A stretch of DNA of 64,000 nt from Diorhabda sublineata (GCF_026230105.1 NC_079476.1:32974559-33038558); one strand, 5' to 3'; counted from the stretch's first letter, positions 36,539-47,821 are shown. Notes: a model not told the origin generated them from the letters alone. Numbers and translations: made by a program.

Positions 36539-37980
36539 ACATGGTGTTTCAAAAAAAAGGTGATCCCGTTTCTAGGATAGATAGAAAACAAAACTGAAAT
36601 ACGAGGGGGTACCCAAAAATAACCAGAATTATTTTTTGAATGCTATATATTTACAAATAGTCACAAAACATCATTATCCCCTTCAAAATACTCTCCATTA
36701 CAAGTAATACATTTGTCCCAGAGGTGCTTCCACTGTTCAAAACATTGTTTGAACTCATCTTTAGAGATGGCTGCAAGCTCCTGTATCGTTCTTTTCTTGA
36801 TGTCTTCAATGTTTTCAAATCGCTATCCTTTCATGCCCGTTGCGTGGAAACAAGAAACATTCGCACGGAGCCAGGTCAGCCGAGTAAGTTGCGTGGGGCA
36901 GCGGAACCATGTTATTTTTAACCAAAAACTGGCTATCAGCGATGGCTGAGTGTGCAGGTACGTTGTCATGGTGGAAGAACCAGTCACCTGTTTGCTGCAC
37001 CAAGCTCCAAGATATTCCACTGATTTCAGACAGGTGATCAACTGTCTGTCGACGGTTTATGCGCAGAAGCTCTCAAATTCTTTCAACGTTTTCATCGATT
37101 CGGGCAGTTGATGGACGTCCAGAACAAGGTTTGTTATTAATCGACATGTCGCCATTTTTAAATCGAGAAAACCACTCATACACTTGAGTTTTACCCAACA
37201 TCTTTGTAAGCAGTTTTCAATATTCAAACAATTTTAACAGCGTTTTACCGAGTAGAAAACAAAATTTCACGGCGGCACGTTGTTCACTTAAATTTGCCAC
37301 CAAAAAATCGAAACAGCACTAGCAAAAACGGTCTACACACTAGTGACGAACAGAACGTAGCAGGTCAATGGCTCGCGCGGCACTGAACTGGCGACGAGTT
37401 GCGCTAAGCAGGCCCTACCGGCAGAAATCAGTACTACAAAACCTCCACTCATGGCAATGCTATTCCGGTTACTTTTGGGTATGGGTACCCCCTCGTACAT
37501 GATCATCAAATTGTTTTCTGTTTCATACTAAGGCCCGCAATCGCTTAGTGCCCAAACTTATTTAAGAACAAGATCCTATACTGATTAGACTGGAATTTTG
37601 TGAAGCGTTACAAGAAACGAAAGCCCTCAGTTCCAGTTTTTTAAATTTTTCACGCAACAAAAAATTTTTGATTCACATAATACTTACTAACTAATAATAA
37701 TCATAATTAATAACTTTATGAATACCAGCATCGGTTATTTCTTCATAATTTTCAAATCAAAATATTCCGCAAACGGAACACAGTATCGAGGTTTATCAAG
37801 AGTACCTTTTTGGTGTAATATTAAATGTTGTATAAGCTAACTTGACTAGACTTGACTTCAACGCTCTTTATCTTGAATACGGATGGCGTTTCGGAAATTT
37901 TTTACTGATTAAACACCAAATATTTATCAGTTTTCTATCTATTCTTGAGATAAGATTACCTTTTCTTGAAACACCCTGTA
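36539..37980. mobile_element. MITE-like element split by a mariner insertion
   Basis: The left end (ACATGGTGTTTCAAAAAAAA, 36539, then GGATAGATAGAAAACA at 36575) is the inverted counterpart of the right end. Reading inward from 37980 that gives ACAGGGTGTTTCAAGAAAAG and then GAATAGATAGAAAACTG. The inverted repeats are about 55 bases, with mismatches. The mariner at 36600-37497 lies between them; without it the host element is about 0.54 kb and shows no protein. Ends beginning ACAGGGTGTT also appear on the foldback element at 14909-16068. Confidence 0.8.
36600..37497 (-). mobile_element. Internally deleted mariner-like element
   Basis: Ends are ACGAGGGGGTACCCAAAAAT at 36601 and, inverted from 37496, ACGAGGGGGTACCCATACCC. 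TA flanks lie at 36600-36601 and 37496-37497. On the minus strand the helix-turn-helix part is readable (GKTQVYEWFSRFKNGDMSIN, about 37130-37190; then SGRPSTARIDENVERI). After HLSEISGISWSLVQ the frame passes directly, without a shift, into FFHHDNVPAHSA, the second catalytic aspartate block. The segment with the first catalytic aspartate is deleted. The C-terminus follows (ATYSADLAPCECFLFPR) and stops early. At 0.9 kb it cannot encode an active enzyme, but both ends look usable in trans. Confidence 0.88.
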
Positions 37981-39049
37981 TATATTTACTTTTTCTAACT
38001 GATGATTATATAGCAATAATTGGTTATAACAGATTATCTACAAAGTACAATAGATGCTGTTGATTGCGGTGCTGTTTACACAAGATGATGTGGCCGATCA
38101 GGTAATTGGTTTGAACGTTTCTGTGGTAAAACTTTGGTTATCATTCTAAAGAAGCAAATAAAATTTTGCAATATTTGAAAAGGACTGTATATACTGTACT
38201 CACAAAATAATAGGATATTTTGCCAAACGTAATAGATATATTGTACAAAAACATTTTTTCTTAGAAGCAGTGCCTTTCCATGTCAGTGCCATACCTAGGA
38301 TAAATTGAGCTATCGAAAATGTCATTTGAATCGAAACGATTGATAATTAGCACTCTGTAATAGCGAATAATATAAATGCGAAAATGTGATGCAAATTCCT
38401 CACTAATATTTTAATATTTTCAATATCATTGGAATGCAAGAAATATTAACTAAATGTTCAGAATATGTTAATTTTACATTCCTTCAACATCATTTTATTA
38501 CTTTTAATTACAAATATAGATCTTCCAATTGCAAATTACTTTTATGAAAATATAAAATAACTTTATTGACAATATCGCCGCCATGGAAACTTCATCAATG
38601 AGAATAATGTTTATTTTGCGAAATTAGAAACGATTTTAATGTATGCCACAATTTATTTATGCGTAAACGTTTATTAAAAAATGTACTCGAAATATACTGA
38701 GTCTTAAAAAATTGTTACTACAAAGTGAATGAACAGCCTATTGTATACTTGATAGTTTAATCCAACAAGATTTACACATAAAAAACGACAGATTCACTAA
38801 AGTGCTTCAACACCTTAACACCTGATCTGACTAATATTTGTTGGTTTTTCTCAATTTTTTTTTCCAAGAGTTTCAAGCAATAAAAATTGTATCAAAAAGA
38901 TGAAGTGACAATTGCGTTATTTTACGTAAATCAACTAATTTTATTTTTTGATCATAGTATTATACGTTGTCCTAATCCACGTCGAGCTTTATAAAAGTAA
39001 ATTTAATTAGAGCAAATTCCAAATATTCTCATATTTCCGTAGTCTACTT
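37981..39049. other. No recognisable feature
   Basis: AT-rich spacer with no supported signal. Confidence 0.3.
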
Positions 39050-39665
39050 CTATCTGGTTTTGTTCTCACTTCTCTCCAATTATCTCCTTTCCCTCCTACC
39101 TCTTTTTTAATCCTTGTTATATGGCGAAACCCTTGGTTTAGTCATTATTTTTTTCTCGTTGTTCCATATATACGTACATTTAATATTGTTTCTTAATTTT
39201 TTTCTAATTTTTCTTTGTTGAAAACTTTTCCATATTCAATTTCTTGGTCGAGTGTTTTTGTCTTTTTTAGATTCTTTTAATTAGTTCTCAATTATTATCA
39301 GATTGTTCTGTACACATTTTTAAACTTTTTCTCCCATTCATATTCTTCATAATATCTTTGTTAGCGTTTGTAGACCCTTTTCTCCAAAATTTTATAGAAT
39401 TTTTGATTTGGTATTGTTGTGGCATGCTGCTTGTTCAACTTTTGTTTGTATTAGCTATTCGTTTTCATTGTTTTCTAAATCTTGATGACTTTTATTTTTG
39501 ATTATCTCTTCTTCTACATAGACAAGCTCCTAAATTTATTCCCTCAAACGCTCTTTAATTTCTTTATCTTGTCTCAATACAACATCATCTTCATTTTTTA
39601 TTTTTTTATATTGTTCGATTTCCTTTTTTTTTTGGAGTTTTTAAGAATTATTGAACTGATGTTAA
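39050..39665 (-). other. Strand-asymmetric pyrimidine-rich tract, perhaps LINE ORF1 debris
   Basis: The plus strand is strongly T and C rich for about 600 bases, so the minus strand reads lysine, glutamate and asparagine rich in all frames, with stops. Such asymmetry is typical of A-rich LINE coding strands. No conserved motif supports this, and it could equally be simple low-complexity DNA. Confidence 0.25.
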
Positions 39666-40619
39666 TTTGATTACTAGGAATATATTAATTTGAAAACTTT
39701 CAAGATATTTCTGACTTCTTTTTCGACACATATCTACATAACTTGATTTCCTATTTAAAAATGGTCAACATAGGGTAAGCAAAAGCTTTAAAGTACATTT
39801 GCTTTGTGAAGTTATTAGTTGAATTTTAGACGGCATTACACTAGGTTTTAATACGCAAAAACCTTCTTAAAGAGGTGCTACTTAGAGTATACCTACACTA
39901 ATACTTAGAGTATTAGTGTAGGTAAGTGCTTATAGAGTTTAAACACACGATATAAAATTTTCTCAAAGATAAGATGTAAACAGCAGTATCCATTGAAATT
40001 AATACCCTTATACTATTTCGTTTGCTTCAAATACATTTGGTATGAAACACGAGAACATAAAATATCAAGAATTTACCTATTCTTACTCATTTACATTCTC
40101 ACTAAACATATATACCACAGATTTAAACATTTTGTTGTTTTAATTATTCACTGGAAGTATCACTTAAGATGAATTCAAACAATAAATCAAATAACAAATA
40201 AGAATTAGTCTTGCTGTTCGTTAAATGTAGCCATATGATGCCAAACGTGATTTGCAATGACTAGTCTTATTCCTCATATTACAGCAAATGGTTTTAAATC
40301 TAGCTTGAAAGTATTTAAAAGCACTTAGCAAAGGGTTCAACTACACTTAAAGCTATAAGTTTGTGCTTATACATATAATGGGCTGCCACTTTACCACTGG
40401 GTTATCACTTTACAATCTTAAAAAGTACATATTTTATGATTTTATATGTTGCTTACTAAAAGACTGACTAAAAAACTGCGAAAATACTTAGTTTAACTTG
40501 AATAGATGTATAAATTTATACAATATAATATTTATAAAGTCCTCTTAACACTATACAACAAAAAAAATAATACAAAATAACTTTCACTACCTAATAGAAC
40601 AAAGAAAACCTAGCATGAA
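39666..40619. other. No gene; one strong hairpin
   Basis: AT-rich sequence between the pyrimidine tract and the gene's upstream region. The only structure I see is the 15-bp hairpin listed separately at 39891-39923. Confidence 0.35.
39891..39923. repeat. Perfect 15-bp hairpin
   Basis: ACCTACACTAATACT (39891-39905) and AGTATTAGTGTAGGT (39909-39923) are exact reverse complements around a 3-base TAG loop. The word CTTAGAGTAT also occurs as a direct repeat just before and within it. The stem is too short for a microRNA precursor. It may come from a small inverted duplication. Confidence 0.9.
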
Positions 40620-41068
40620 TATTTACAAGAAAATAGATTGTTTACCCTACGGCTGTCATTTTGACTTAGATCAGCTGTTCCTGGAGACTGCCCGATGTCG
40701 TATTTTTAACTGTCAAATAATGTGTGCGTGTTCTTGTTCCAAGGCACGTGTGTACATCAAATGACACTTTTTTATTTTGTCGTGTAATCTTGGGAATCAT
40801 AAATATCCTAATTTTCCATAGACAAATGTAAGATATGTTTTATAAATTAGAAAAAGGTTTTACGTTACGTAATAAAGGAATAATTCAATTCTTGTATGGC
40901 TTGACTCGAAAGTAAATATAGAAACGCATACGAATAAATTCATATTATATAATGATCATAAAACTGACTCATTCATCTCGATGACATCTCATGTCAAACA
41001 GCATTGTCAATAGGACGTAATTATTCATTTTAATTTTTTTGTTTTCAAAATTGTAGTGGTTCGCAAAT
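40620..41068 (+). promoter_or_regulatory. Probable promoter and 5' leader of the 646-codon gene
   Basis: The stretch just upstream of the gene is richer in G+C than the flanks and holds a CACGTG (E-box) at about 40746. A plausible leader intron runs from GTAAGATA at 40828 to the pyrimidine-rich TTTTCAAAATTGTAG acceptor ending at 41056, 12 bases before the ATG. No TATA box is clear. Intron and promoter are inference from consensus only. Confidence 0.4.
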
Positions 41069-43009
41069 ATGTCTCGAATTCCTAAAACAAGTGGTATTCC
41101 ATCTCGTCTAGTATCGGCATCAGCTACATTTACCAAAAACCAACCAGGAGAAAATATTACACACACCACACAAAGAACTAGAGTAGCTCAAGTGCAGTCA
41201 TGTTGTGGTTCTGGTACAGGAGAAGCCCAAGCTCCATCTACAAATCTACCACAACCAAGAACGAGTCAGTTGCCACAATCACGTTTACCACCTCCATGTT
41301 GTTCAACTCAAAAGGCACGACAACCTTGCGCTCCTAAAGGAAATCAAACAGGTATACCTCCACCTAGGTCAATTGCTCAACCTGGATTTAGTAGACCTCC
41401 TGCCCAAACAGGAATATCGAAATTGAGACCCCCTCAACCTGGATTTAGTGGACCTCCTGCTCAAACAGGAATATCGAAATTGAGACCCCCTCAACCATCA
41501 GCTACTGCCCAGAGTCGTAGCTTAAGTGCACCTTCTTCTTCCCGTCAAAGCAATTTACCAACAATGCAAAAATCGGTACAAGAATCTTCTAGACAAACTG
41601 TTGGTGCACAAGAAGGATCAAAAAATTTAACTTGCAGGAAAGAAACAATGTTACCTAAATCAGCGTTGAAACCACCGGAAAAAATAGAAAGTAAAATAAA
41701 AAGCAGTCTTTTAAATAAATCTTTGGCGAAACCTCGTGTCAAGGTAACGGCAAAAGCTAAACAGATCACACAGGCACCAGCTGAGAGTATGGAAACACCA
41801 AAAGGAATTGAGCCTGTATTACAGAAAGCCGTTTTCGAAAAGCGAATAGAGAGAGATGAAAGAGGGGAGGCTCTTATTAAGAATCTCAAGCTCTCAAAAC
41901 TCAACGATCAAAATGAAATGGACCAAGTAGAAATGGGTATTCAACAATTAGATCCAAATTTTCCATCAATGAAATCTCGAGAGATTGTGGGAGTTACTAG
42001 TACTATTTCTGTAACGCCTTCGTACGCGACGGTCTCCAGAGATTACGTTAGAGCTTTAACAGAAGAAAAAGAAGATATAGGCATGTCTCCAGAGGAAGTA
42101 GCAAAATTAGTTGAAGAAGAAAAGGAAGATGTAGATAACACCTTGAAAATGATTCCTCCCGATTTAATGTTATCTCCAGGAAAATACGAGATGAAACAAC
42201 GTTTACAACAATTGAGATTAAATTCCGAGTCAGTGGCTCTTTTAGAACAGTCCATAATACAACCAGAAATTACTGCAGATGAGGCTCAGTCAGAGCCATC
42301 TCCAGAAGCTGTAGCAACTGTAATGCACACCGTAGAAACCGGAATCACTCCAGATGCTACTCCGGATCAAGTTTTTAACTCCTTATTTCGAGAACCCCCC
42401 AATGAGCATTTCATAAATCTTAGTTCGGTAACTCCAGGTCCTCTGCAAGATGTAGTAGTTCCCACTGATATACCTAAGGAAATTCACAAGGAAGCCGTTA
42501 CTAATGAGATGTCTAAATTAACAGAAAAATTGAATAATATTCAACCTGGAGATATTCCTTACGTAGATATTTTCACTAAAGTGATGTCTTACGAACAAAA
42601 ATCTCCGGTAAAGGGTAAAAACTTACCACGTACTTTCCAAAAAATTTCAGATGAAAAATCTCTATGGGTAAATGCGGATTTAGAACATCTCGTGAATGTA
42701 GTTGGTGCAGAGCCTGCAGATATACTAGATCCATTCAACTTGGATGAATTAGAAAAATCTGAGAATTTAGAAGCCGAAATGGCAAATGGTCTCGAATATT
42801 TCCTTGAAGCTAATCCAATTCAATATATGAATAGAGTTCAATTACGAGGAACACAAATGCCAACGTACTTTCCTGGTTATATGGTGGCCGTTCCAGATTT
42901 TCCAGATCTGATGAAAATTGTAAAGACTCCAGATGAAGTGTTTGCTATCGCGTGGAAATCGGTACAACCAAAGTATTTCGACGAGGAATCTATGCTATCT
43001 TTAATGTGA
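41069..43009 (+). CDS. Unnamed 646-residue protein, proline-rich N-terminus with SxIP-type motifs
   Basis: I do not recognise this protein. It is one uninterrupted frame and the only long one in the window, G+C richer than its surroundings, with an A at -3 of the ATG and no internal homology to mobile elements. Residues 1-230 are basic and rich in Pro, Ser and Gln, and probably unfolded. Two SxIP-like motifs lie at the start (SRIP at 2-5, SGIP at 8-11) next to basic residues, the kind of motif that binds EB1 at microtubule plus ends. Residues 104-122 and 123-141 are a 19-residue tandem repeat (QPGFSRPPAQTGISKLRPP). Residues 230-646 are more acidic and likely helical, with several SP/TP sites (MSPEEV, LSPGKY, SPVKG) and a tryptophan-containing C-terminus (FAIAWKSVQPKYF). 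No signal peptide or membrane segment is seen. A microtubule or centrosome role is a guess from SxIP alone. The lack of coding introns may mean a retrogene or simply a compact gene. Confidence 0.85.
   Translation: MSRIPKTSGIPSRLVSASATFTKNQPGENITHTTQRTRVAQVQSCCGSGTGEAQAPSTNLPQPRTSQLPQSRLPPPCCSTQKARQPCAPKGNQTGIPPPRSIAQPGFSRPPAQTGISKLRPPQPGFSGPPAQTGISKLRPPQPSATAQSRSLSAPSSSRQSNLPTMQKSVQESSRQTVGAQEGSKNLTCRKETMLPKSALKPPEKIESKIKSSLLNKSLAKPRVKVTAKAKQITQAPAESMETPKGIEPVLQKAVFEKRIERDERGEALIKNLKLSKLNDQNEMDQVEMGIQQLDPNFPSMKSREIVGVTSTISVTPSYATVSRDYVRALTEEKEDIGMSPEEVAKLVEEEKEDVDNTLKMIPPDLMLSPGKYEMKQRLQQLRLNSESVALLEQSIIQPEITADEAQSEPSPEAVATVMHTVETGITPDATPDQVFNSLFREPPNEHFINLSSVTPGPLQDVVVPTDIPKEIHKEAVTNEMSKLTEKLNNIQPGDIPYVDIFTKVMSYEQKSPVKGKNLPRTFQKISDEKSLWVNADLEHLVNVVGAEPADILDPFNLDELEKSENLEAEMANGLEYFLEANPIQYMNRVQLRGTQMPTYFPGYMVAVPDFPDLMKIVKTPDEVFAIAWKSVQPKYFDEESMLSLM
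41378..41491 (+). repeat. 57-bp coding tandem repeat, two copies
   Basis: Units at 41378-41434 and 41435-41491 differ at very few bases (for example AGTAGACC and AGTGGACC) and encode the 19-residue protein repeat. The near identity suggests a recent duplication and possible length variation between individuals. Confidence 0.92.
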
Positions 43010-43470
43010 TTCATTTTTGACGAAACTAGTTATAGTGTATTATATTCACTAGTATGGTGATAAAAGACTGCATTTGATATTAAAGACAATTTGATAGGAG
43101 CTTGGCAGAGTTCAAAACAAAAAATTATTCAAATAATGATACAAACTCATGATATGAAAAAAGTTATTAAGCTGAAGCTCCTCAATTACATTATGAAACT
43201 TCTGAAAATAGAACACATTTGTTTTGTAAAGTTTTTTTAATGCATCCTTCAATAGTGCTATGAAAAGATTATGTCCCGTTATCTGGTGCAGGTGATATTC
43301 TTCAAGATTTTCATAAACTGTTATTGCTACTCGATTATGGCCAGTTTTACCCTCACCTAACAAAAATGTGATTTTTTTGCTAAAATTACTTTCTAATATG
43401 TTTTGGCGATCCTGCACATATAAATTTTCTCATAATATGTTTTTCATTAGTCCTATAACAAATAAAGTTT
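43010..43470 (+). promoter_or_regulatory. 3' untranslated region with poly(A) signal
   Basis: The sequence after the stop contains AATAAA at 43461-43466, about 450 bases downstream, within ACAAATAAAGTTTATT. It is the first canonical signal, so it probably ends the transcript. A weaker ATTAAA lies at 43078. The minus-strand open frame here (43112-43417) looks like chance. Confidence 0.55.
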
Positions 43471-44744
43471 ATTACAGAGGGAAAAATTTTTCATTTTGTT
43501 CATCCTAATATTTGGAATCACCACATATACATAAAATACCTGGGTATTAAACATCGTCAACTTTAAATCGAGTTCATAAAGATATGGGATGATAGAAGAA
43601 TGCCCTGGACGACATACGTATCCTCGATAATAAGAAAAATGTAGTAATGAATCTATATTAGGTATTTTGAGTCATAGAATAGAAAATACAGAAACATGGA
43701 GATCTTAGCAGCCAGTGGTTAATGTAACTATACCCCTGTGGAGATAAGTAACTTATAGGAAGTATGTATTTATATATGTGGCTTATTCAGTTGAAGACGT
43801 GGACCAGTCCCCATCTTTGATTCTTTTATGTATTTATTTGTCAATGTCAAATGTTAATCCACCTGCCTTTATTATCAACTTATTCCCTGATCTTTACCTC
43901 CATATTTATCCTAGCCTCTTTATTCTTGAGGGTAAATATTATTTTTCTTTATTTTCCTCATAAATCATTCTCCTTCTATATTCCTCCTTTCAGATCCTCA
44001 CTGGACCCATATCAATATAATATAGATCAATAATCAATTTATCCACGACTTTTGAATAATGTACCCATTATACGTCGGTTTGCTCGACCTTAATAATACC
44101 CATTAATCACGGAATTTAGGTATACTATATTATTTTATGGTTTTGTTTTTTGTACACATACCAAATCTTCTACCAAATGTCTCTCCAGTTGGTGCTCCTA
44201 AAACAACTTTACCGCTTTGAATAGTAATCTACTAGCATAGAAAATTGCAATTTATCTATTTGGTCTATAGCGATATGTATAGTTTATATTTTCTTAATAA
44301 TATTAACAAGGTTTAGCAAACGGTTTCAAAAACAATTTTACTGCTTGGAATATTAATCTTTCCTTCTAATTTATGACATCAATAGCACCAGCTCAAGGTA
44401 TTATTGAATAAAACAGCTCAAAAACTCTCATTATAGTTCTTGTTCGAAACTAATATTTTTTCCCATCTAGTAGTCTCTAATATAATTATTTGAGTTAATT
44501 AAATAATTTAGTGATTACAAGTTTTTTTCAAGAATTTTTTGAGTATATAAAAGGAATAAAGCAGTTTATAGATTCGGAAACCTAACATATCTAGTTGTAG
44601 ATGGAATAAAAAACATTTCTATTATCCTATTCAGAATACATTTAGAAAGAATTGAAAGTTATTTTGAAAAAATATAATTGTAGTCAATGACTCATCTTTT
44701 AATCTGTCATATGAATTGTATTTTGGAAGAAATCTGAGTGTGAA
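43471..44744. other. No recognisable feature
   Basis: AT-rich spacer with no supported signal. Confidence 0.3.
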
Positions 44745-45607
44745 GACTGGTTTAATGTGACACGAGCTCATTTAGGTATTAGGACACAAATTTTTGCCGA
44801 CAAGAAGCTGACCAGAACGTACTACATTATTTTTTATAACTTTGCTTCCTTCCAAATCCCTTCAACTTTTATCAGGTCTCCAGACGCCCTTCTTCCAAAA
44901 CATTCCTAAACTATCCCCGAGCTTCCGCCATGTTTACAGACAGAATTATACATGAGTCTAACAAACGTTATTCCTTTAACTTGCGCATCATCAACAGTCA
45001 ACAGTCTTCTCTTAGAACCAAAAACTTTGACTCATCACTCCATAAAACTCTCTCAACTCTCTCCATGTGCCTGTAGCCCACTACAAGCTGTTAATTTTAT
45101 TTTGGCGTCTTAAAATAGGTTTCGTCACTAACACCTTTCAAAAAAGGCCAGCTTCTCTCAATCTTCCCTAGATTCATTGATGTGAGCTGATATATCTCTG
45201 AGTCCGTAAGTCTTCTATCAACACAATACGTTTATCTTCAGCGGTTATTGTGTTTCGAGACCACCCTGAAAGTTTTCACCGAAGCTCCTGATGGATGCAT
45301 ATTTTTCAAGCTGTTTTCCACGGTATGTTGAGGTATTTTTAATTCAACAGCAATGGTACGGTTACCATTTTCAAGCTTACAAATCTGAATCTGAAAGTCT
45401 TAGTTCAAAAAGTGTAAATCGCAGGACTTTTTAGAGTCCTACAAGACTTACTGGGACTAAACATCAATCATAAGCACCGAAGAGATAATTCACAGAATAA
45501 CTTGCAATTACCAACTTGTCGCAGTTACCGATAAAACATAAACATGCGCTCGTCGAAAGTAATCACATAAAGGTTATAGAGGGAAAAAGTTTTGACCGGT
45601 AGTGTAC
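44745..45607 (-). mobile_element. Tc1-like transposon remnant with one end
   Basis: Minus strand, N to C: ICKLENGNRTIAVELKIPQH (first DNA-binding helix-turn-helix, about 45340-45400), a decayed second half (LTDSEISAHINESRED, about 45180), then VLWSDESKFLVL with the first catalytic aspartate (about 45020-45050), GIVWGCFGRRASGDLIKVEG (about 44880-44920; usual form: MVWGCF), and SGQLLVGKN near 44800. The remaining C-terminal part with the other two catalytic residues is missing. The right edge holds a Tc1-type terminus (inverted: TACACTACCGGTCAAAACTT, ending at 45607). The left end was not found. Confidence 0.85.
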
Positions 45608-46913
45608 ATAATGAATTACTTTATTCTCTTGCTGGCAAAAGTAAACATTAAGAATTATTCACTATTTCTATTTCTCTACACGATAATTTGGGACAACCTT
45701 TATCCTTGGAAGTGGTGGTTTAGATATATAGACAACTTATCATCAATTTTCTCAAAAGTTCTAACAGTTTTAAAATAATTTTTGTAGATCCAACATCAAT
45801 CCTCAACTTATACAATTTCCAGACTAATTGCAGTGCTTCAACCACTAAAAACATTTCTCAATTAATATCATTTGAATAAACTTCGCAACCAGTATTTACC
45901 ACAAGGCGATTAACGCGCTGCTCTAATCATTCGTATGCACATTATAACCAGTTTAGGTATTAAATCAATGTAAACGCAACCATTAATTACTTATTTTTAT
46001 TATCATTTCATTATTCAGCAATAATAATAACACTTCTCACACTAGATTATATATTGACAACGTTTAAACCGGTGTGCGTGAAGAAATTCCAAGAAAGATT
46101 ATATTTTTTACATGTTTGTCATTCTTGTATCGGTCGAGATAAGTTGAATGAGCGTTTATAATTGATTTTTATATTGTCACGGCAATATTGGACTTAATTT
46201 TACTACTCTGTGCTATTCAATTTACCTCAAATATTATGTAAAACTGTTTTTATTTATAGATTATTTGTCTCAAATTCATTTTTATAGTTGGGTTCGTGGC
46301 TCGCCAGGCGGAACACAGCACATGGCACCTAGTGGATTAATTTTACAGAAAAATTTTCTATCAGAGCTTGAATTTTTGTTGGATTTTGCATATTTTAGCG
46401 CTCGAGACGTTAAAATCTCCTAAAATCCTTCTAATCCTTTAGGATCGAACTGAAATTTCCAAGGTAATCTGATCCTAGGTCTCCCTGCCTGGTATAAGGA
46501 TAAAACAGCTCAATATTCTTGAAAGTATTTTTTTAATGTCTTATGATGTTGTATTTTGATGTGATCATATAACTTTTTGATAGTTTTTTGCAAAAAATTA
46601 ACCGTTATTTTACTATGCATCTTCGGCTGAGGCTCGTAACTCAAGACAGTTTTCAATATTTGTAGACCGATAGAAAAAGGAGAGTGTCAATTGGCAGATT
46701 GTCGTAGTTCTTCGACTAATCTATATACTCGCAAACCCCTTTCATTGACTTCGCTGTCATGCACAGCATGATTTAATTTGGATACTTAAAATATTGCGTT
46801 TCCTAGGTTAATTTAACATAAATGATCTCTAAAGGGTTCATGGTAAGTGCGATCTTCTCAAAAATAAGGCTTAGGTATAAAGTTTCATGGGTTGGATAAG
46901 TACTATACAAGGA
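45608..46913. other. No recognisable feature
   Basis: No supported coding region. A slightly richer patch at 46290-46340 has no readable frame. Confidence 0.3.
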
Positions 46914-47821
46914 TAATTCCAGAAGTACCTGGTGGTAGTTACTTGAAATATTCCACTGTATTAGAAAGCACATAATACAATACACACAATAGTGAACGTT
47001 TTTAGTGAATTTGTGAAAATGGAAATAATTGGTCATCGTTATGCGATTCAATACTTTTATTTGAAAAGCGTTAGCCCATCCAATTTGAAAGCTGAACTAA
47101 ATTTTACTCTGGGTGAGATTGCTCCTTCATTATCAACAGTAAAATATTGGGTAGCAGAGTTTAAACGAGGCAGTACGACCTGTGAAGATCAGCATCGCAG
47201 TGGTGGACTCCAGAATGATGAAAAGCTATAGTAAGCATTTCAAAAAGTGCGGTACTTCGCATATTAGCTGAAAATTTGGACATGAGAAAACTGTGCGCAT
47301 TTGCTCACAATAAAACAAAAACAGCGTCGAAAATATTTCACAAAACTAAAGTTGAATTTGTGCACCGTTTCATCCATGGATAAAACGTGGGTCCATTACT
47401 TCACAATCACAATCACGATCAAACTATCAAAAACAATGGACTGACAATTGACTATTTTGAAAAAGGTAAAACTATCAACGACGAGTATTATGCGAACTTA
47501 TTGCAACGCTTGAGCGAAGAAATCAAGCACATTCGGCCGAACTTGGCCAAAATCAAAGAGTTGTTTCATTAAGACAATGCACCAGCTCATAAATCTGTTA
47601 TTGCAATGGTCAAAATTAATCAATTAATGTTTGAATTGCTACCTGAAACACCGTATGGACCAGATTAGTACACTTGGATTATTTTCTGTTTCCATATTAA
47701 AAAAAAATGACTCAATGGTCAAAGATTTTCAGCAATGGAGAGGTGAACTGGGAAAAGTCTGTAGAGCAAAATGTTTTCAAAAATTTCTGTGTTTTCTTTG
47801 TTGGGCCAGGTACTTCTGGTA
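46914..47821 (+). mobile_element. Mariner element with both ends, internally deleted
   Basis: The left end ATTCCAGAAGTACCTGG (46916) pairs with the right end CCAGGTACTTCTGG, and each lies next to a TA (46914-46915, 47820-47821). The helix-turn-helix region is nearly intact at 47019-47220 (HRYAIQYFYLKSVSPSNLKA, then LSTVKYWVAEFKRG). The centre is shortened. SMDKTWVHYFT near 47370 keeps the first catalytic aspartate. NGLTIDYFEKGKTINDEYYA and LLQRL follow, then LFH-stop-DNAPAH near 47570, where a TAA replaces the usual glutamine before the second aspartate. The C-terminal third is decayed after PYGPD. The total is 0.9 kb, short for a mariner. Confidence 0.88.

Noticed and set aside
39891..39923. 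MicroRNA precursor
   Set aside because: The stem is only 15 bp with a 3-base loop, too short for Drosha/Dicer processing.
41545..41904. 119-codon minus-strand frame inside the main gene
   Set aside because: It is antisense to the long coding frame, with no independent support.
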